NCBI GenBank assembly: GCA_036924285.1
Contig: JAYKYS010000007.1
Span: 8,866,001-8,930,000 of the forward strand
Reading direction: 5' to 3'
Source of the DNA: Asterella californica
Lineage: Eukaryota; Streptophyta; Marchantiopsida; Marchantiales; Aytoniaceae
DNA length: 64,000 nucleotides
Position numbers and translations under genes: made by a program. A model generated the notes under the pieces. It had not been told where the DNA came from. It ran no database searches and saw nothing but the letters and a program-made list of their open reading frames with translations. Shown one piece after another: positions 1 through 12,662 of the stretch. The stretch's first letter is position 1. Each line of letters opens with the position of its first letter.

Positions 1-952
1 TTATTTCTTTTAACTTATACCACTAATAATGCATTAGTCAGGTCTCCTGGATCAGTTGGTTATTACGAGACTGGTTAATATATATTATGAATTATATTCA
101 GTTTTATTATATTTTTTATAGTATTCACACGTTTTTTGATAAGAGAAAACAGAATTCACTGTACAAAGCAGTGAGAAAAGATATTCAGAAAATGACAAAT
201 AATAACATGAACGGACTGATCAAATCATTGTGAAAACTGTAAAAGAAAAAAAATCTAAATCCAGAAGATGCTAATGCGTAGTCCCAATGTAGATAAGTAC
301 AGACGGTCAAATTAACGATGAGATGAAAACAGAGTTCTCAGTGAGCAACCTATTTAGATGAATATACATCGAAAGCGAGGTTCCGGGAAGGAGACTGGAA
401 AGGACAAGCACTTATGTAAGATAACGAAATACTCGACAAAGATAGGTCGAAGAGGTGGAGAAGACGCGGGTGTAAAAGATTATATTTTTCTGCGGTTTGA
501 ATTTTGGTGCGGCTTGTAAAAGATCTCTTTCTCTGTGGTTTGAATATGGACGTCATGCGTTAAAGAGAGTGACGTATTTTTGGAACTTGTAATGTGTTTT
601 TTTTGAAAATGGGATCGCAGTCCGTTGAGAGAATCGTGTGCTCTTCTGCTGCGAGTCTTCTTTTCTTCTGTGGTTTTTCTCGTTCAGGATAAGGTGTTTG
701 GGACTGGAAGGTGAAGCTTCTGAAGCAAGAGAGAGCGGGAGCTGTGACGGTGGGTGCAGATCTCATGTCGCTCTTCTTTTCGTTAGTGAAACGTGCTCGG
801 AAGACGCGCGCCATGGCTTCTTAACTACCACAAGACGGGAGGTGTGATGGCGGATGCACAAGTTTCATGCCCTCTTGTGAATCTTCCAATCTTCAACTCT
901 ACAGTTTCCTCTTGAGGATAGAGACAGCGATGATGAAGCATCGTCTTCTTTC

Positions 953-1140
953 GATGCTTGTCTTTTTACGTCTTTTCCAGGGGAGTTCGAGTTCTGCTGC
1001 TGCAGTTGGACACCTGGCTTGTGATGCTTGTCTTTTTGCGTTCTTTTCTAGGGGACTTCGAGTTCTTCTGATGCAGTTGGACGCCTAGCTTGCGATGCTT
1101 GTCTTTTTGTGATCTTTTCTAGACGAGTTCGTGCTCGAGC
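953..1140. repeat. 70-bp tandem repeat, about 2.6 copies
   Basis: Copies begin at 953, 1023 and 1094, each opening with GATGCTTGTCTTTTT, followed by a TTTTC-rich stretch, GAGTTCGAGTTCT and GCAGTTGGACxCCT. The third copy is cut short near 1140. Copies differ by scattered substitutions, so the array is not very recent. Confidence 0.85.
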
Positions 1141-3528
1141 ACGCCTGGGCAGATGGAAGGATATGGACTCGAGTTCTACAACGTCGACAGACATGATGAT
1201 TACGTTTAGGAACCATCGCATATAAGTACTCTATTCTCGATCTACGGTGTTCGATCTTGTCAAGTCCATGGACAATTTAGACATCACTGTTATAATTCTT
1301 CCGTCACAAGTTGTCGACGACTCAGCCGTGAATGTTCCACGTTTTACTTATCTGTGCGCAAAAAAACCTATGATTTCTTTCGTAAACGGCGCTCTTCAGC
1401 TCACTCGCACATACATCTATCTTTTGCTGCACAGGTAGAATCATTTTTGCTAAAGTTTGACTACGTGAGAATTTTCAAAGCTTGTTCTCCATACGCCTTG
1501 CACTCTACTTCAATGCGCTGGCTCGTTGGTCCCTACAGATTTTTCTCCTATTCGTCTGATCATCTCTCACTTTACAATCAGAGATTTTGCATGTTTTCTC
1601 ATCCTGCATCCTTAGACGTTCTAACTGTAGTTTTCAACTCACTGTCGCTTGCTTCTATATGTCACGCTCACTTCTCTGCATATGTTCAGTTCTCGATCCC
1701 TTCCAACTTAAATTTTTTTGTCGTCATTTTTCTCATTTTCATGAGATAATGTCTTTGAGGAGACAAGCCAAGACAAAGAGACCGAGTCTAGAGGCGTCGG
1801 TGATCATTTGCAAGACAGGGAGTGATTTGCATATATCCTTGTTTCTCTTACTTTCAGATTTTCTTCATACGCAATGTCTATCGGGAGTAGTCTTTGTCGA
1901 GCGCGGAGGTAGTCTGCTCCACTAACATTTCCAAGGGGTTGTTTGCATATATGTCAAATCTTTCATTGACATAAAAAAACGTCTTATGCAGGCTCTTGGA
2001 TGAGACAAGACACGAAATCATGTCTGAAATGACAAACAGAAATCAGTCCAACATGGATTTTTTTCTCCGATGGGTATTTTATGAGCACAAAAACCTGCTT
2101 GGGATAGAAATTTGTCATGTCAGAAACGAGAGTTGATGGAAGATGCAATAGTATTGTACAAATAGTTCAGTTCAATACCAATACATATGCTCGCATTAGC
2201 ATACTTTTTTTTACACGCATCCATATTTTACAACCAGCAAAACCCGCCTAAGAGAGATACACGATGAAATTTTACATGCTGAAACAACGAAAAGGAGGAC
2301 TGGAACGGCAGTGTACTGGGCGAGAGGAGAAAATAATCCCCATCGTCTATTAAATAAAATCCCCAAGTGTGTCTCGATTTGCCTTGGGTGAATATACACG
2401 AATGTTGCATGGTCACAATACACTCATACAATGATTATCAATTTGAATACACTACTACAAGATGTTAGAATATCACATTAGTTTTGTGAACGATGTTAGA
2501 GAGCTAGAGGTAGACTTCTACCATAATTCATTTCTAGATGGGTGAGCTATTATAAGAAACCTTAAAGATTGTATGATATTTTATCCTTTTGTTAGATATA
2601 TCCAAGCATGCCAAATAAATCTTCTAATTATCTTTAAGAATGGATGCATCACTATGTCTTCACTCACTCACCTTTTAACTTTCAGCTAAAGGATCTTTCC
2701 TTTGAAAGTCATAAATCACTAGATAATGAACGAGACTCGTGGCGAGATTCGCGACAAATCACATCAATATTGTCCACTTAAATGAATGACAAGTCTGTCT
2801 CCTACACCATGTCAACATCACTATTTGTTTCCGTGAAATTTTAAACTCTCAGTAAAAAGTTTGAGTTTATTTATGATGATCCAAATTGAAAGTTGATCTG
2901 ATCGAGGAGCTTTACTTTTATGTTCCATTTCAACAACTCAGCTTGATGTCTACTTCAAGTAAGGATAGAATATCCATTGTACCAATACATTAGTCAATGA
3001 CATAATCCATACAAGATCATGTGTGCAGAATCATGTAGCTAATGCAATATTGTGAATGAATACAATAATGTCAAAATACTTCTCCTCAGTTACAATTAAA
3101 TAGCCCTAATCGAAATGATTAGATCACTTAATATAGAAGAGTATATGGATACAACTTACATATCTAATGTGATCTATTTCAATAAAGAAGTATGATATGC
3201 AAGGCCTAAGATTCAACAAAAACTTGAGAGAAAAAGGGTTCTCAAAATCTGAAAACGGAAGAATTAGTTGTCATCTTTTATTATAGTCAAAGTACCTCAA
3301 AAAAGTTCGTCAACTCATTATTTATTCACTACGGTTGAAATTATTTAAGCACTTTATTATAATATTCCAGTAATAAGAATATTCTTTTTGATATGTAGGA
3401 AGCTACATATCTGGTTAATATGTACTAAATTCTTCTAACTCCTTTTGATACTCTTAAAATCTTCTAGGAGTATTTAGTAAGTTCGCCTAGTTTACTTATT
3501 TAGGTATATGAGTATATTCTACTCCATA

Positions 3529-3544
3529 ATATATATATATATAT
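3529..3544. repeat. (AT)n microsatellite
   Basis: Eight uninterrupted AT dinucleotides in an AT-rich intergenic block. Confidence 0.8.
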
Positions 3545-5669
3545 TATTAAATATAAAATATAAAAATGATCAACAATAAATAATAATACTTCTATATTTT
3601 TCTAAAAATATCCCGAAATCCAAAATTTAATCAAATTACAAAAGAATAAAAAGACAATGCCAAAGACGAGAATGTGTGAAGATATGACAAAAAATGGTCA
3701 TAGATACGTCAAAACCATAAAATAGTGAGATTGTACTATGCAAATGCGTAGTACATCATGATCATGATATATACATCGTCATAACTGACTGAATATTTGT
3801 GATGTACTAATAAGTCATAAGATTTTGATGTGATATGCATCATAATTTTTATCGTAAACCCTGGTTTCGGTATATAAAGCACTAGAAGACAACATCAGAC
3901 TTGTCATTTGTTCCAGAAACAGCTCTGCTCTCAGAGTAAATAATGATACTTTCAGTGTTTTTTAAATCTAAAGTTCCTTTTCATCAAGTATTTTCAGATG
4001 TCAGATGTTGTAGCAAAACGTAGCATTTTGCAAGACGTATTTTTGTCCTCATGCATGACAAAAATGAAGCAGAACATTTTGTGATAAGAAACAGATTCAT
4101 GCTCAGGGTACTCCTGGATTTTCTCAAACACAAAATTTAGAGTACTCACATGAAGAACTCCTGCTTATGAGGAGCATTTTAACCCACACACGGATTTAAA
4201 CCATGTACATTTATCATTGGACAAAAATAGTTTATTTTTTTTATCGTAGGTTCATCTACGTCCAAACATGAGGATTTTGTAAAAATATTTTTTTGGATAT
4301 GATATAGATGTATCATTAATTATATTCTTTTGAGACAATGTTGAACACGTATGAATGAGATGAATAAAATATTCATCTCATTCTGTTTAATCTGTTATCA
4401 TGTATTGTGAAATTGTTGTCACCTCACCGTCACAAAATATTCGCTTAGTTCTACTAGTTCAAATCATGAACGAGTGAAGCTAATTATGACAATAATTTAT
4501 ATTTACTGATATTATTTTATTATTAGATTTTAATCAAATTATCAGTATAAGTTGAAATATATCTGATTTTGAATGTATATTGTTAAATATATAATGGTTG
4601 ATTGAATTTGATATTTTTGTTACCAAAACAACGTTGTTCTCAAAAGACATTGAGCAGTTCATTAGCAAAGATAACGTGCATGGTCTATTTAAAAACAGTA
4701 TAGTTTAAATAAATATTTATACTGAATAAATATATAAATATATAAATATTAGTTATGCAGTATATTCACTAATTATAAAACGTATCAATTCCTCAAATAC
4801 ACTATGCTATATTTGATGAACCTTCCATTTTTTGTAAAATAATGATTGAATATCAATTAACTAACAAAACTTGGTTCAGTTCGAAAGTGAATCAAATGTA
4901 ATGCTCAGACTAAATATTAACCAAATTAAACTTCATATATATACCACATAGAATATAATAAGTTAAGAAAACTCAACAAAATTCATGAAAAATCAAGTAT
5001 GACCTAATGTCAGTTGATGTTCTTTATTTTGTATAATTTTAAAAAAGTAAGTATCAAATTTTTATAAATTATAAGTTATCCTAGTTTTACTTGCACGTGT
5101 TATTTTAAAAGAATTGCTAGTTGAAACTCTCGAGATGCATTGGGAACATTCTTTAGATGACCATTGATTAAAGTCTTTTAAGGTTGATGGAGCGAATCTT
5201 GAGTATGCATTTAATCAATCACTGATCGTTAATAAATTTTAAAGAATCTTGAATTTTAATGACGAGTCGAAAATATATACGCAAAATAATATAAATGGTT
5301 GGACAGGATTATAGATTTGTCGATACAGCAAAGGCTGCACCTGCTCTACTCAGAACCGTCTCCTCCCGTGTTTGTTTGCGTTCTCAGTGAGCTTACCGAT
5401 TCCATCATTGTCATCTGCGAGGGAAGCGTTGGTTTAGCTCGTTTCATACGCTCGAGTTAGCGAAGCAAAACGGCTTGGATCACGGTGCTACTGACAAATG
5501 AAGCGCTACGGGACCTGAAGTACTTCTGTCCGCACTGGGGGCAGATTTGGTTTTCTGATTAGTGACATGGATAGTTTCTGTGTCGGCTGCTGAGGAGAAC
5601 GAGTCACTTCTTTCTGGTTCAGAGAAGGCTAAATTCCTGAATCCCGAATTTTGCTTTGATTGGACCCTG

Positions 5670-8277
5670 ATGGCGAGTCGACTACGTCGTGGACAGAAAG
5701 TCGGGTCACAATGGGCAACGTTTCTGCAGTCACAGAGGAGGCCTGCCACACGGGGACATCTTCAGCGTCCTCGTGCTCCTAAAAATCTTTCGGTGGAGAT
5801 CCCAGAGTCCAAGGAATTCTATGACACACCCAGTTTAAAGGTCGGCATGGGGATGGTTGCAGTGGCGATAATTGCCAAGCTGACAATGATGGTATGCTCC
5901 AGATCCTTACTGACTTTGGAATTTGTATTTTTCCAGTTTCGTTGGATGGGAAATCGGACTCCTGCTTGTTGCCTAATGTATTTAATATGTCTGAGGGGCT
6001 GCTCTTCCTTTCTAGCCTTGGTATACTCGTGCTTCGAGCCTCTGAAAGTCATCTAGTCTTAGGTTTGATTGATCGGTGATACTTTGTTTTCACAGTTTCA
6101 GAAAGTGTCCATGGCTGTCGGTGCTAGAATGTACCGACTCCAGCTTTAGACCTCGATGAAGTGTTGTTTGGCAGTTCCAGAACCAGTTGTTTGATTGCTA
6201 GGATGTATGGCTTAGGTGCTAGAATGTACCCACTCCAGCTCTAAACCTCGATGAAGTTTTTATTTTGGCAGTTCCAGAATCCAGTTGTTCGATTGCTAGG
6301 ATGTACAGACTCCAGTATTGGGTGTTTCCGTGAGCGTGATGGGTTAGTTAGTTTTGCTCTTCGCTTCTAATCTTTAGGCCAGTATATGCGACTACAGCAG
6401 TAGACCTGTCTGCGATAATTTGCTATGTATCTTCTCATGGTTAATCGATAACAATAGAACCGATTACGGTGTTTGATGACAGTTTTGGGAGCAACTAATG
6501 GAGGTAAAATAGTTTCTGCTCCAGTTCTTGGGATTCTCAGAATGGAACTTCATAACTTCACTTTTTAAATTCGTTTTCCTCGTTCTGTGGGCGAGTAGGT
6601 GAAGAAAAGTTCTCGAAGTTAAGCTAGTACTCGTGGCAATCGGCTAAAGGTTTGACAGCAGAGAGTATTGTCTGCTGTCAAACGTCTATAGCTGTTCTTT
6701 TTATTGTTTTACTCGTACTTCGCTGCTAGTACTTCAAATTTCGCAGTGTGTTTTCGCTCACTTGAAACTTCTATGGGTGTTTAGGTTTTGCAAAATTCAC
6801 CCGAGTGCTTTCCATGTAGCACATCTGTGTTAACATGTTTCAACATGATGTTCGTTTAGTACTACTGTCACTGACGATTAGCTACTCTTTGATGTTATAG
6901 TACGACGAATCGCAAGAGGAAGAGCGCGTCGAGCGCAAAGCCAGAGAAATGGTTGAGCTGCAGGCCGACGAGCCGAAGATAGTTTCAAGGGAGGTATGGG
7001 ATCATCTGCAGCAACTTCCACCCAGGACACCATTCGAGTCGAGAATCGTGCGTGATAATGCTCGGATACGGACGGGAGATTCCGTAAGCCTGGTATGTGT
7101 TTTGGTTACTACCTGGAGGGTATGGTAAGTCAAGGTCTCTTTGTAGTGGAATGTGATAATCTATTTGAGGTCACTGACCTCAAATAGATTATCACATTCG
7201 GAAGCGAGTTGTCTATTTCTTCAAGGTGGAGGTGAAGTAGATGTAGTGTAGGACTTGCGTGTTTATCTCGAGCAGACTCGGGGTTGTAGGTCGTATAGGA
7301 ATATTATACAGGTTTATTGTACAGGTTCATGGCCTGTACTCCTGCCGACTCTTCTGACGAAAAATTGTTGGTCTTCCCTAGCTTGGTGTTGCAACGTGCA
7401 GTGAGTCATTGCTTCCCTCTATCTTGACCAACCACCAACTTTAAGAGGTCAGTTCCACTTCGATGTTGCAGGAAGATTTGAAGGACTGGGGGATTGATGT
7501 TATCACAGACTCCTTAGCGAGAAAGGAGGACTCGTTACGACACTGATGGTAGGATCCGGTTAGAGGCGATCTAAGAGGAGGTCCAGCAACTGTACCTCCT
7601 GGCTCTTATGATGGGATATTCTGTTTTATTTTCACTATATAAGTAATTTTCGATGTAAGACTGTTTCAGGGAAGCGATTGGTGCTTCAGTTACGCATATG
7701 AATCTTGTACAGAGGAGTGTTTTACTTGACCGAACTTTGCAGTTTGGTGTTTAGTTAATGTTCCTAGGAAATTGCTGTACAGAACTTGAGAACTCGGTGG
7801 CTCCTAGTGAGCTCTTGAATAAGAAGCTACTTTTTTGTGAGGATGATCGGCTGGTATCAAACGTCACCGAAATTCGCAGTATGGTGTTTAGTTAATGAGT
7901 TGTTTTTGTTGCACAAGTACCAGAGTAGGAACAAAAGGAAGATTACCTTTGATCTCTTGAAGATATTCAAGAGATTAATCTCCCTGTGAGAAATTCAGTT
8001 ATGCTGCGCTCACATCTATTTGTCTTCCGCTTGTTGCCGTTGTGAGTGTCTACCGATGCTTGTCCTGAGAGTCTCTTAGGTAAATTTGCATATGAAATTG
8101 GATTAGTCGACTGAGAGGTATCTCTGATGTTCGTTTATGAATGGCAGACTTGAAATGATGTCAAGGTTACTTCCGTTATCTAGTTCTAACCGAATTCCTG
8201 CTTGCAGTGAACTTCTATATGAACTACTGGGAGCCCTATGCAAGAGATTCCAGGAGCTTGAGGCTGCTCTATCCTGA
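5670..8277 (+). CDS. Probable multi-exon gene, small one-helix membrane protein, function unknown
   Basis: I do not recognise this gene. A consistent model is exons 5670-5891, 6901-7083, 7472-7533 and 8208-8277, giving about 178 residues; all junctions keep phase. The ATG at 5670 is the only methionine in its frame after an upstream stop. The N terminus (MASRLRRGQKVGSQWATF) is basic and lacks acidic residues, like an organelle-targeting peptide. Residues near 55-74 form one hydrophobic helix (VGMGMVAVAIIAKLTMM), followed by a highly charged stretch (YDESQEEERVERKAREMVE) likely to be helical. The proposed C terminus (ELLYELLGALCKRFQELEA) could form a short coiled coil. Exons 1 and 2 are well supported by their splice sites. 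Exon 3's donor (GTTACG) is weak, and exon 2 could end at 7092. A membrane-anchored plastid protein is possible, but that is inference. Confidence 0.45.
6121..6304. repeat. 95-bp direct duplication in intron 1
   Basis: Two adjacent copies start at 6121 and 6216, both opening with GTGCTAGAATGTACC and ending near GATTGCTAGGATGTA. The second copy has small indels. It lies in the first intron of the gene starting at 5670. Confidence 0.85.
7149..7199. repeat. Perfect 51-bp palindrome in intron 2
   Basis: Two 25-base arms flank a single central C at 7174 and are perfectly complementary. The left arm begins GAATGTGATAATC and the centre reads GAGGTCACTGACCTC. It sits in the intron between 7083 and 7472. 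Nothing in it suggests a gene. A perfect palindrome this long with almost no spacer is usually unstable, so it is probably recent. Confidence 0.95.
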
Positions 8278-8515
8278 CTGTCGTACAGTGTATGCATCTT
8301 TACCTCCCTTTCTAAAGAGTGTTCCATCTCTTCCCGAATTACTTCTTGGTAGGGCACAAGATCAACTATATTTCAAGTGATCGAGTCCCCATGGATGGTC
8401 GCTTCTGTTTCCTATATGTGCCAAGTGTTTTCGAGTCACTGAGTTACTTTTAACTATTATTTCGTCGAATTCGTTCTGATTATCTCTTGTATGTCGAGCA
8501 GATGATGAACATTAG

Positions 8516-9114
8516 TGGATATGAATGAATATTTGTGGTTAGCTTTTGGAGTGGGCTTACGCGGACATGACCCAGCTGTCATCAAGGACTTCATTCTGTC
8601 TGTTCAACAGCGCACTGGAGACGAAAGCTCTGACACTGGAGGTTTAAGCAGTAAGGTAAATATCCGTACCCGTATTCTAACTTCGAGCAAGGAGAAATAC
8701 CTCCTTGGCTGGTACGACGGGCATGTTTCTGTAGAGCTGTTTCTGCAAGGCGGAAGAGTATACTTGGATAGGACTAGGAGGGCTTAGTTTAGGTTAGCTT
8801 CAGTTAATTTGCGTCTACGTTATTTGCATTGTCTGCGAAATTCTCGAGTATGATAGCAAGCCTTGTGCTTGTCGTCCTTTAAGTGTAAGCTTTAGACGTT
8901 TTAAGTTAAGCTCAGACATGTCCCTCATGTTAGAGGGTAGTTTCATGAGCAGGTAACTTATGAGTGGCTTTTGGCGTCAGTTCCGCTGGTTGAATTTCCT
9001 TTTCCTTGGTCTTTTCGGAGAAACGCTTGACAGGAAGGCATCTTTATCCTTCGGCTTTCAGATGGAACTGGAGGGCGTACCCCTGTATTTCGTCCCAAGG
9101 GAGGTGGGATTTAG
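8516..9114 (+). other. Possible further exons, unassigned
   Basis: Two pieces look exon-like. The first, 8516-8655, follows an AG, keeps an open frame containing WLAFGVGLRGHDPAVIKDF, and ends at a GTAAAT donor. The second, 9062-9114, follows CTTTCAG and reads GTGGRTPVFRPKGGGI before a TAG. I could not find a middle exon joining them in phase, and no domain is recognisable. They may be alternative 3' exons of the 5670 gene or a separate small gene. Confidence 0.2.
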
Positions 9115-12100
9115 ATCATTTCGCTCAGAGATTGGATGATGCAGGGGCAATTGATGCTGGAGACGATCTGGTAAAGAATAGTAAGGAGCTAAGCAAGGAG
9201 CTTGTACGTCATGGTCGATCGAAGAAATGGCTGCAAAAGGCTAGGTAGGCTTGTGGATGGACGTGCAGTTCCCGTTCTTTTATATGAGACATGTTTTATA
9301 TTGCTTCTTGAGTCTCATTCTCATTCTCGTTCCGAAGTTCACAAGCCGCATGACAAAAATACTGACCTTCTCAAATTTGAAACTATTGTAGCTCATCTAC
9401 AACTCCGAGCTGTCACCTGGGTGAAGCTGATTGACACCGAGCAGAAAGAACAGTTGTGGTTCGCGAGGGAGGATGCGGGACATGCATCAAGGGGGCATCC
9501 TTGGGGGATTGCTGGGGGCCAAAAAAATGCTTCAGTTGGCCGTGTCTCCAAGGATGGTGAATACGGGTGCATGCCGAACAGTTTTTGCATGGCGGAGTAA
9601 TAATATATGCTCTCGGGAAGATTGTTGAGGTTGAAACTACCTAGGACACGGGTCCTGATCTTCTCCTTGAACATTTTACATGTGATTATACCGCCGTTGA
9701 AATCAACCAGGATACTGTAGCCTACAGGTTTCACATTGGTTTCTTTGCAACAATTTTGTGTGGTTGCACGGGAGAGAAAATTTGCTTTCCAATCAGTCGA
9801 TGTGGGTAGATTTTAAGTACTAGGACCCGATTCTCCGAGAACAATTGAAAATCGGTCGTTGGGGGCGATATCCAGTGTAGGGCATCTCGTACTGTTTGCA
9901 CAGAAGGCATGCAGCTTGGTTTCTCCTGAACTGCTTTGGAGACATCATGGCATTTGACCCCACCTCAGGTACTAAAATAGAAGTAATCTTATCTGGACCG
10001 TCCAGGCTATGCGAACATGCCCCATATTCAGGATCGGAGGTTTAGTGAGTTTTAGTAGGATGTTGTTTGCAATAGGCTCTGCTTGCGGCGAAGCTGTGCC
10101 AGCATGACCAAAAGCACAAGTTCAGCAGGTAAGATGTGAACGATTCAAGTACCTTATAGTAGTATTGTAGGAGAGCAACTGCATCAGAGACGGAACTCGA
10201 AAGCTTTTGAGTTCGAAATGGCTCGAACCTTCTTGACAAGATTCTGTAACAGAGGCTTCATTCACGGAAAGATCCATGGCAAACACAAAGTTCGAACATG
10301 TACCACATTGGCTGAATGTTTAGACTGTGTGGTGCATAAGACTTGATTACACTAAAGCAGGGACGCGGAATGTCCATTCGCAGAGTATAATATTAGCGTG
10401 ATGATGCGGATCTCTAGCCTCGAGAATATGTCGCACAATTGAAGTTTTTCCTTTTAGAGAGACATATACCATGATACTGTCTTGGAGATCCAAGCAGTAT
10501 CACTGAAGCGTGGTGTAAGGGTTATATCTGGGATGAGTGAAGATGAAGATTTACGTACATGTCGGTGTGAGGGTAACATATGTCCACAACAGGCAATAAT
10601 ATGTGGATTATCAACGACTTCCAGAAATCTTTCCTGAAGCGGAGCGGGACCGGAAGCACCTATCTTGTTTCTCATAACGCCTAAACTCAAAAGTTGTATC
10701 AGGAGCTGAGGAGGTAACATCACAGATTCAACAAGATTCATCGTAAATACAGGCATGAATGTAACGACCTCCGCGTAAGTACCCGTGGCAATGCAACCTG
10801 TTGATGCAACCAAGGTTCAGTATCATGATTGTCTCTAAGAGTGGATACAATGGGATGTGCGATGTAGCGGCCACATTCCCGGCCCAGCCTTCAGCCTCTA
10901 TACAGACAGCTCCCCACCGATGAGAGAGCTGTCTGCGCCTTTTACTGCACAGTTGTTTGTGCATGAAAGTACTATCGTAGTGGCTTCACGCGTCCGCCTT
11001 GGCTATGCACCAAGGATTGCGTGGTGCAACCCGGCGAGACTGCATGAGAAGTTTCACAACGAATCGGGCTCACTGTAAAGGCGCTAACGCGTGTCAAAAT
11101 GATGACTCCAGATGCCTTGTATGCCGGTGACATTTTGCTGGTGTCCGAAGGTGCAGGGAGAGACCGATTCTCTAGACCTTTCAGGCCGTGAAAGCAAAAC
11201 CCAAAGCACTTGCCACAGGTGACAATGCCGTCGACGCGTTCCAGCCTCCAAAGAGGTAGATCTGTGCACCAGCCACGAGCTAGTTTCTTCCCTTGCATCC
11301 TCTTGGTACTCTGGATCGTACAGGGCTTTCGCCACAACTGTTCAGATAGATAGATTGTTTCTCGGATGACTACCCTAATTGTTCGATCTGCCCTCCTCTG
11401 GTGCGGCACGGAGTACAGGTTGAAGGTTGCAAAGCAACGTCAACCTGCTCATTGATTTAGATTTGCTGGTTCCGTGTACACGCTGGCCAGCACAAAAGTG
11501 GCAAATAATTGTAGGGTAAAGACTGGCTGGTACGGTTCTACCCTCCGCTGGGCGGACATGAGGAAATGCAATACAGCTGCTACTCAGAGAATGAGTTCTG
11601 CTAGGTTCCTGTTTTAAGCTTGAAACATGAAGTTCGAAGCTAACTTGCATATCTGCGATCGGATGCCTAGAGACCATAGGTCGTATTTATATTTCCAGAA
11701 GAAGTAAATTCAGAGGATCAGTAATTTGAGAGAAATGCTCGGTCTGTGATTCGTGTCTACCGGCTTAGATCTGTCCAGTTTCGTCAGAGGTGTTGTTCCG
11801 GCATTTGGTATAGGACGTCGGAGAAGAGGTTTCTTCGGCAGCTACGTGCTTCTGTTGATACGTAATCTCTAGTCTTAGCGAAGCTCTGCCCTTACATGTG
11901 TTGATGGATACAGATAGAAGTACTGGATGATGCTGAATGGTCTGCGCGAGCTCGAGACCAGTTTCATCATGCAGGCTCCAATAGGAGATGGCGGGATGAG
12001 CAACCCCTTCAAATCAGGTCTGGCTTTTCATTCTTGAAGCATTTGGCTTGATGTGTAGTTGAAAACCTTCTTTTTAGATGAAGATTGCTGAACCTTTCAT

Positions 12101-12662
12101 GAAGATGTCTAACTGGGGTTTCCTTCCTCTTTGAATTTTCCAATCCAAGCGAAATTCAGTCTTCGGAAGTTATGGTGAGGTCCAAGTCATTGTGGAACGC
12201 ACTTCGGTTAGGTCTGAGAACAAATCTATTATTAGCAAAATATGTATCCCTCGTGTCTGTGAATGCTTCTCTGAGCACTGATTGGGTTCCTATTTTGCTT
12301 GTGGATTGACTCGTTCGATTTTGTACTGCGTATCATACATATGCATCGTGGCAAGCAAGTAAACCCACCTATGAATGCTGTGAAAATCCTGATTCTGTAT
12401 GCTGGTAAACTGACGGCAGGTAAGAGTTCCCACGCTTGCAGACTTCCTTTGGAGTCTGAGTATGGTGGATGTGAGTGCTCAAGCTTCCATTGATGTCGAC
12501 ACGGAACCCAGTTAAGAACACAAAGAAGACTTCATCGAATCATCGCGGAGGTGGACACCAGATCAGATAAACTGCACTAGAGTGTTATCGTACTTCGATT
12601 GTTACCAAGGGTGTGGCTCTTGTGAGTCCCGATAAGGGCACGGCAGCTGAACTTGAGTCTCT
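9115..12662. other. Intergenic region, no recognisable gene
   Basis: Several open frames of 60-145 codons occur on both strands, for example the minus-strand frames at 10454-10813 and 10972-11409. None shows a known domain, a hydrophobic or coiled-coil pattern, or convincing splice signals. The last few hundred bases probably include the promoter and 5' UTR of the NDUFAF6-type gene. I see no clear TATA box. Confidence 0.5.

Larger units (their letters stand above)
1..5669. other. AT-rich gene-poor region
   Basis: I see no supportable gene here. Short open frames between 350 and 2430 lack recognisable domains, sensible splice sites or coding-like composition. From about 2.4 to 5.3 kb the sequence is strongly AT-rich with stops in every frame. 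A 70-bp minisatellite (953-1140) and a short AT run (3529-3544) are the only structured elements. The last 300 bases become less AT-rich and probably form the promoter and 5' UTR of the gene starting at 5670. Confidence 0.6.

Noticed and set aside
1354..1925. Hydrophobic plus-strand frames
   Set aside because: Overlapping registers of T-rich DNA; the hydrophobicity follows from base composition.
10454..11677. Overlapping minus-strand frames of 100-145 codons
   Set aside because: No domain, no coherent splice chain, and plus-strand frames of similar size overlap them. Treated as chance.
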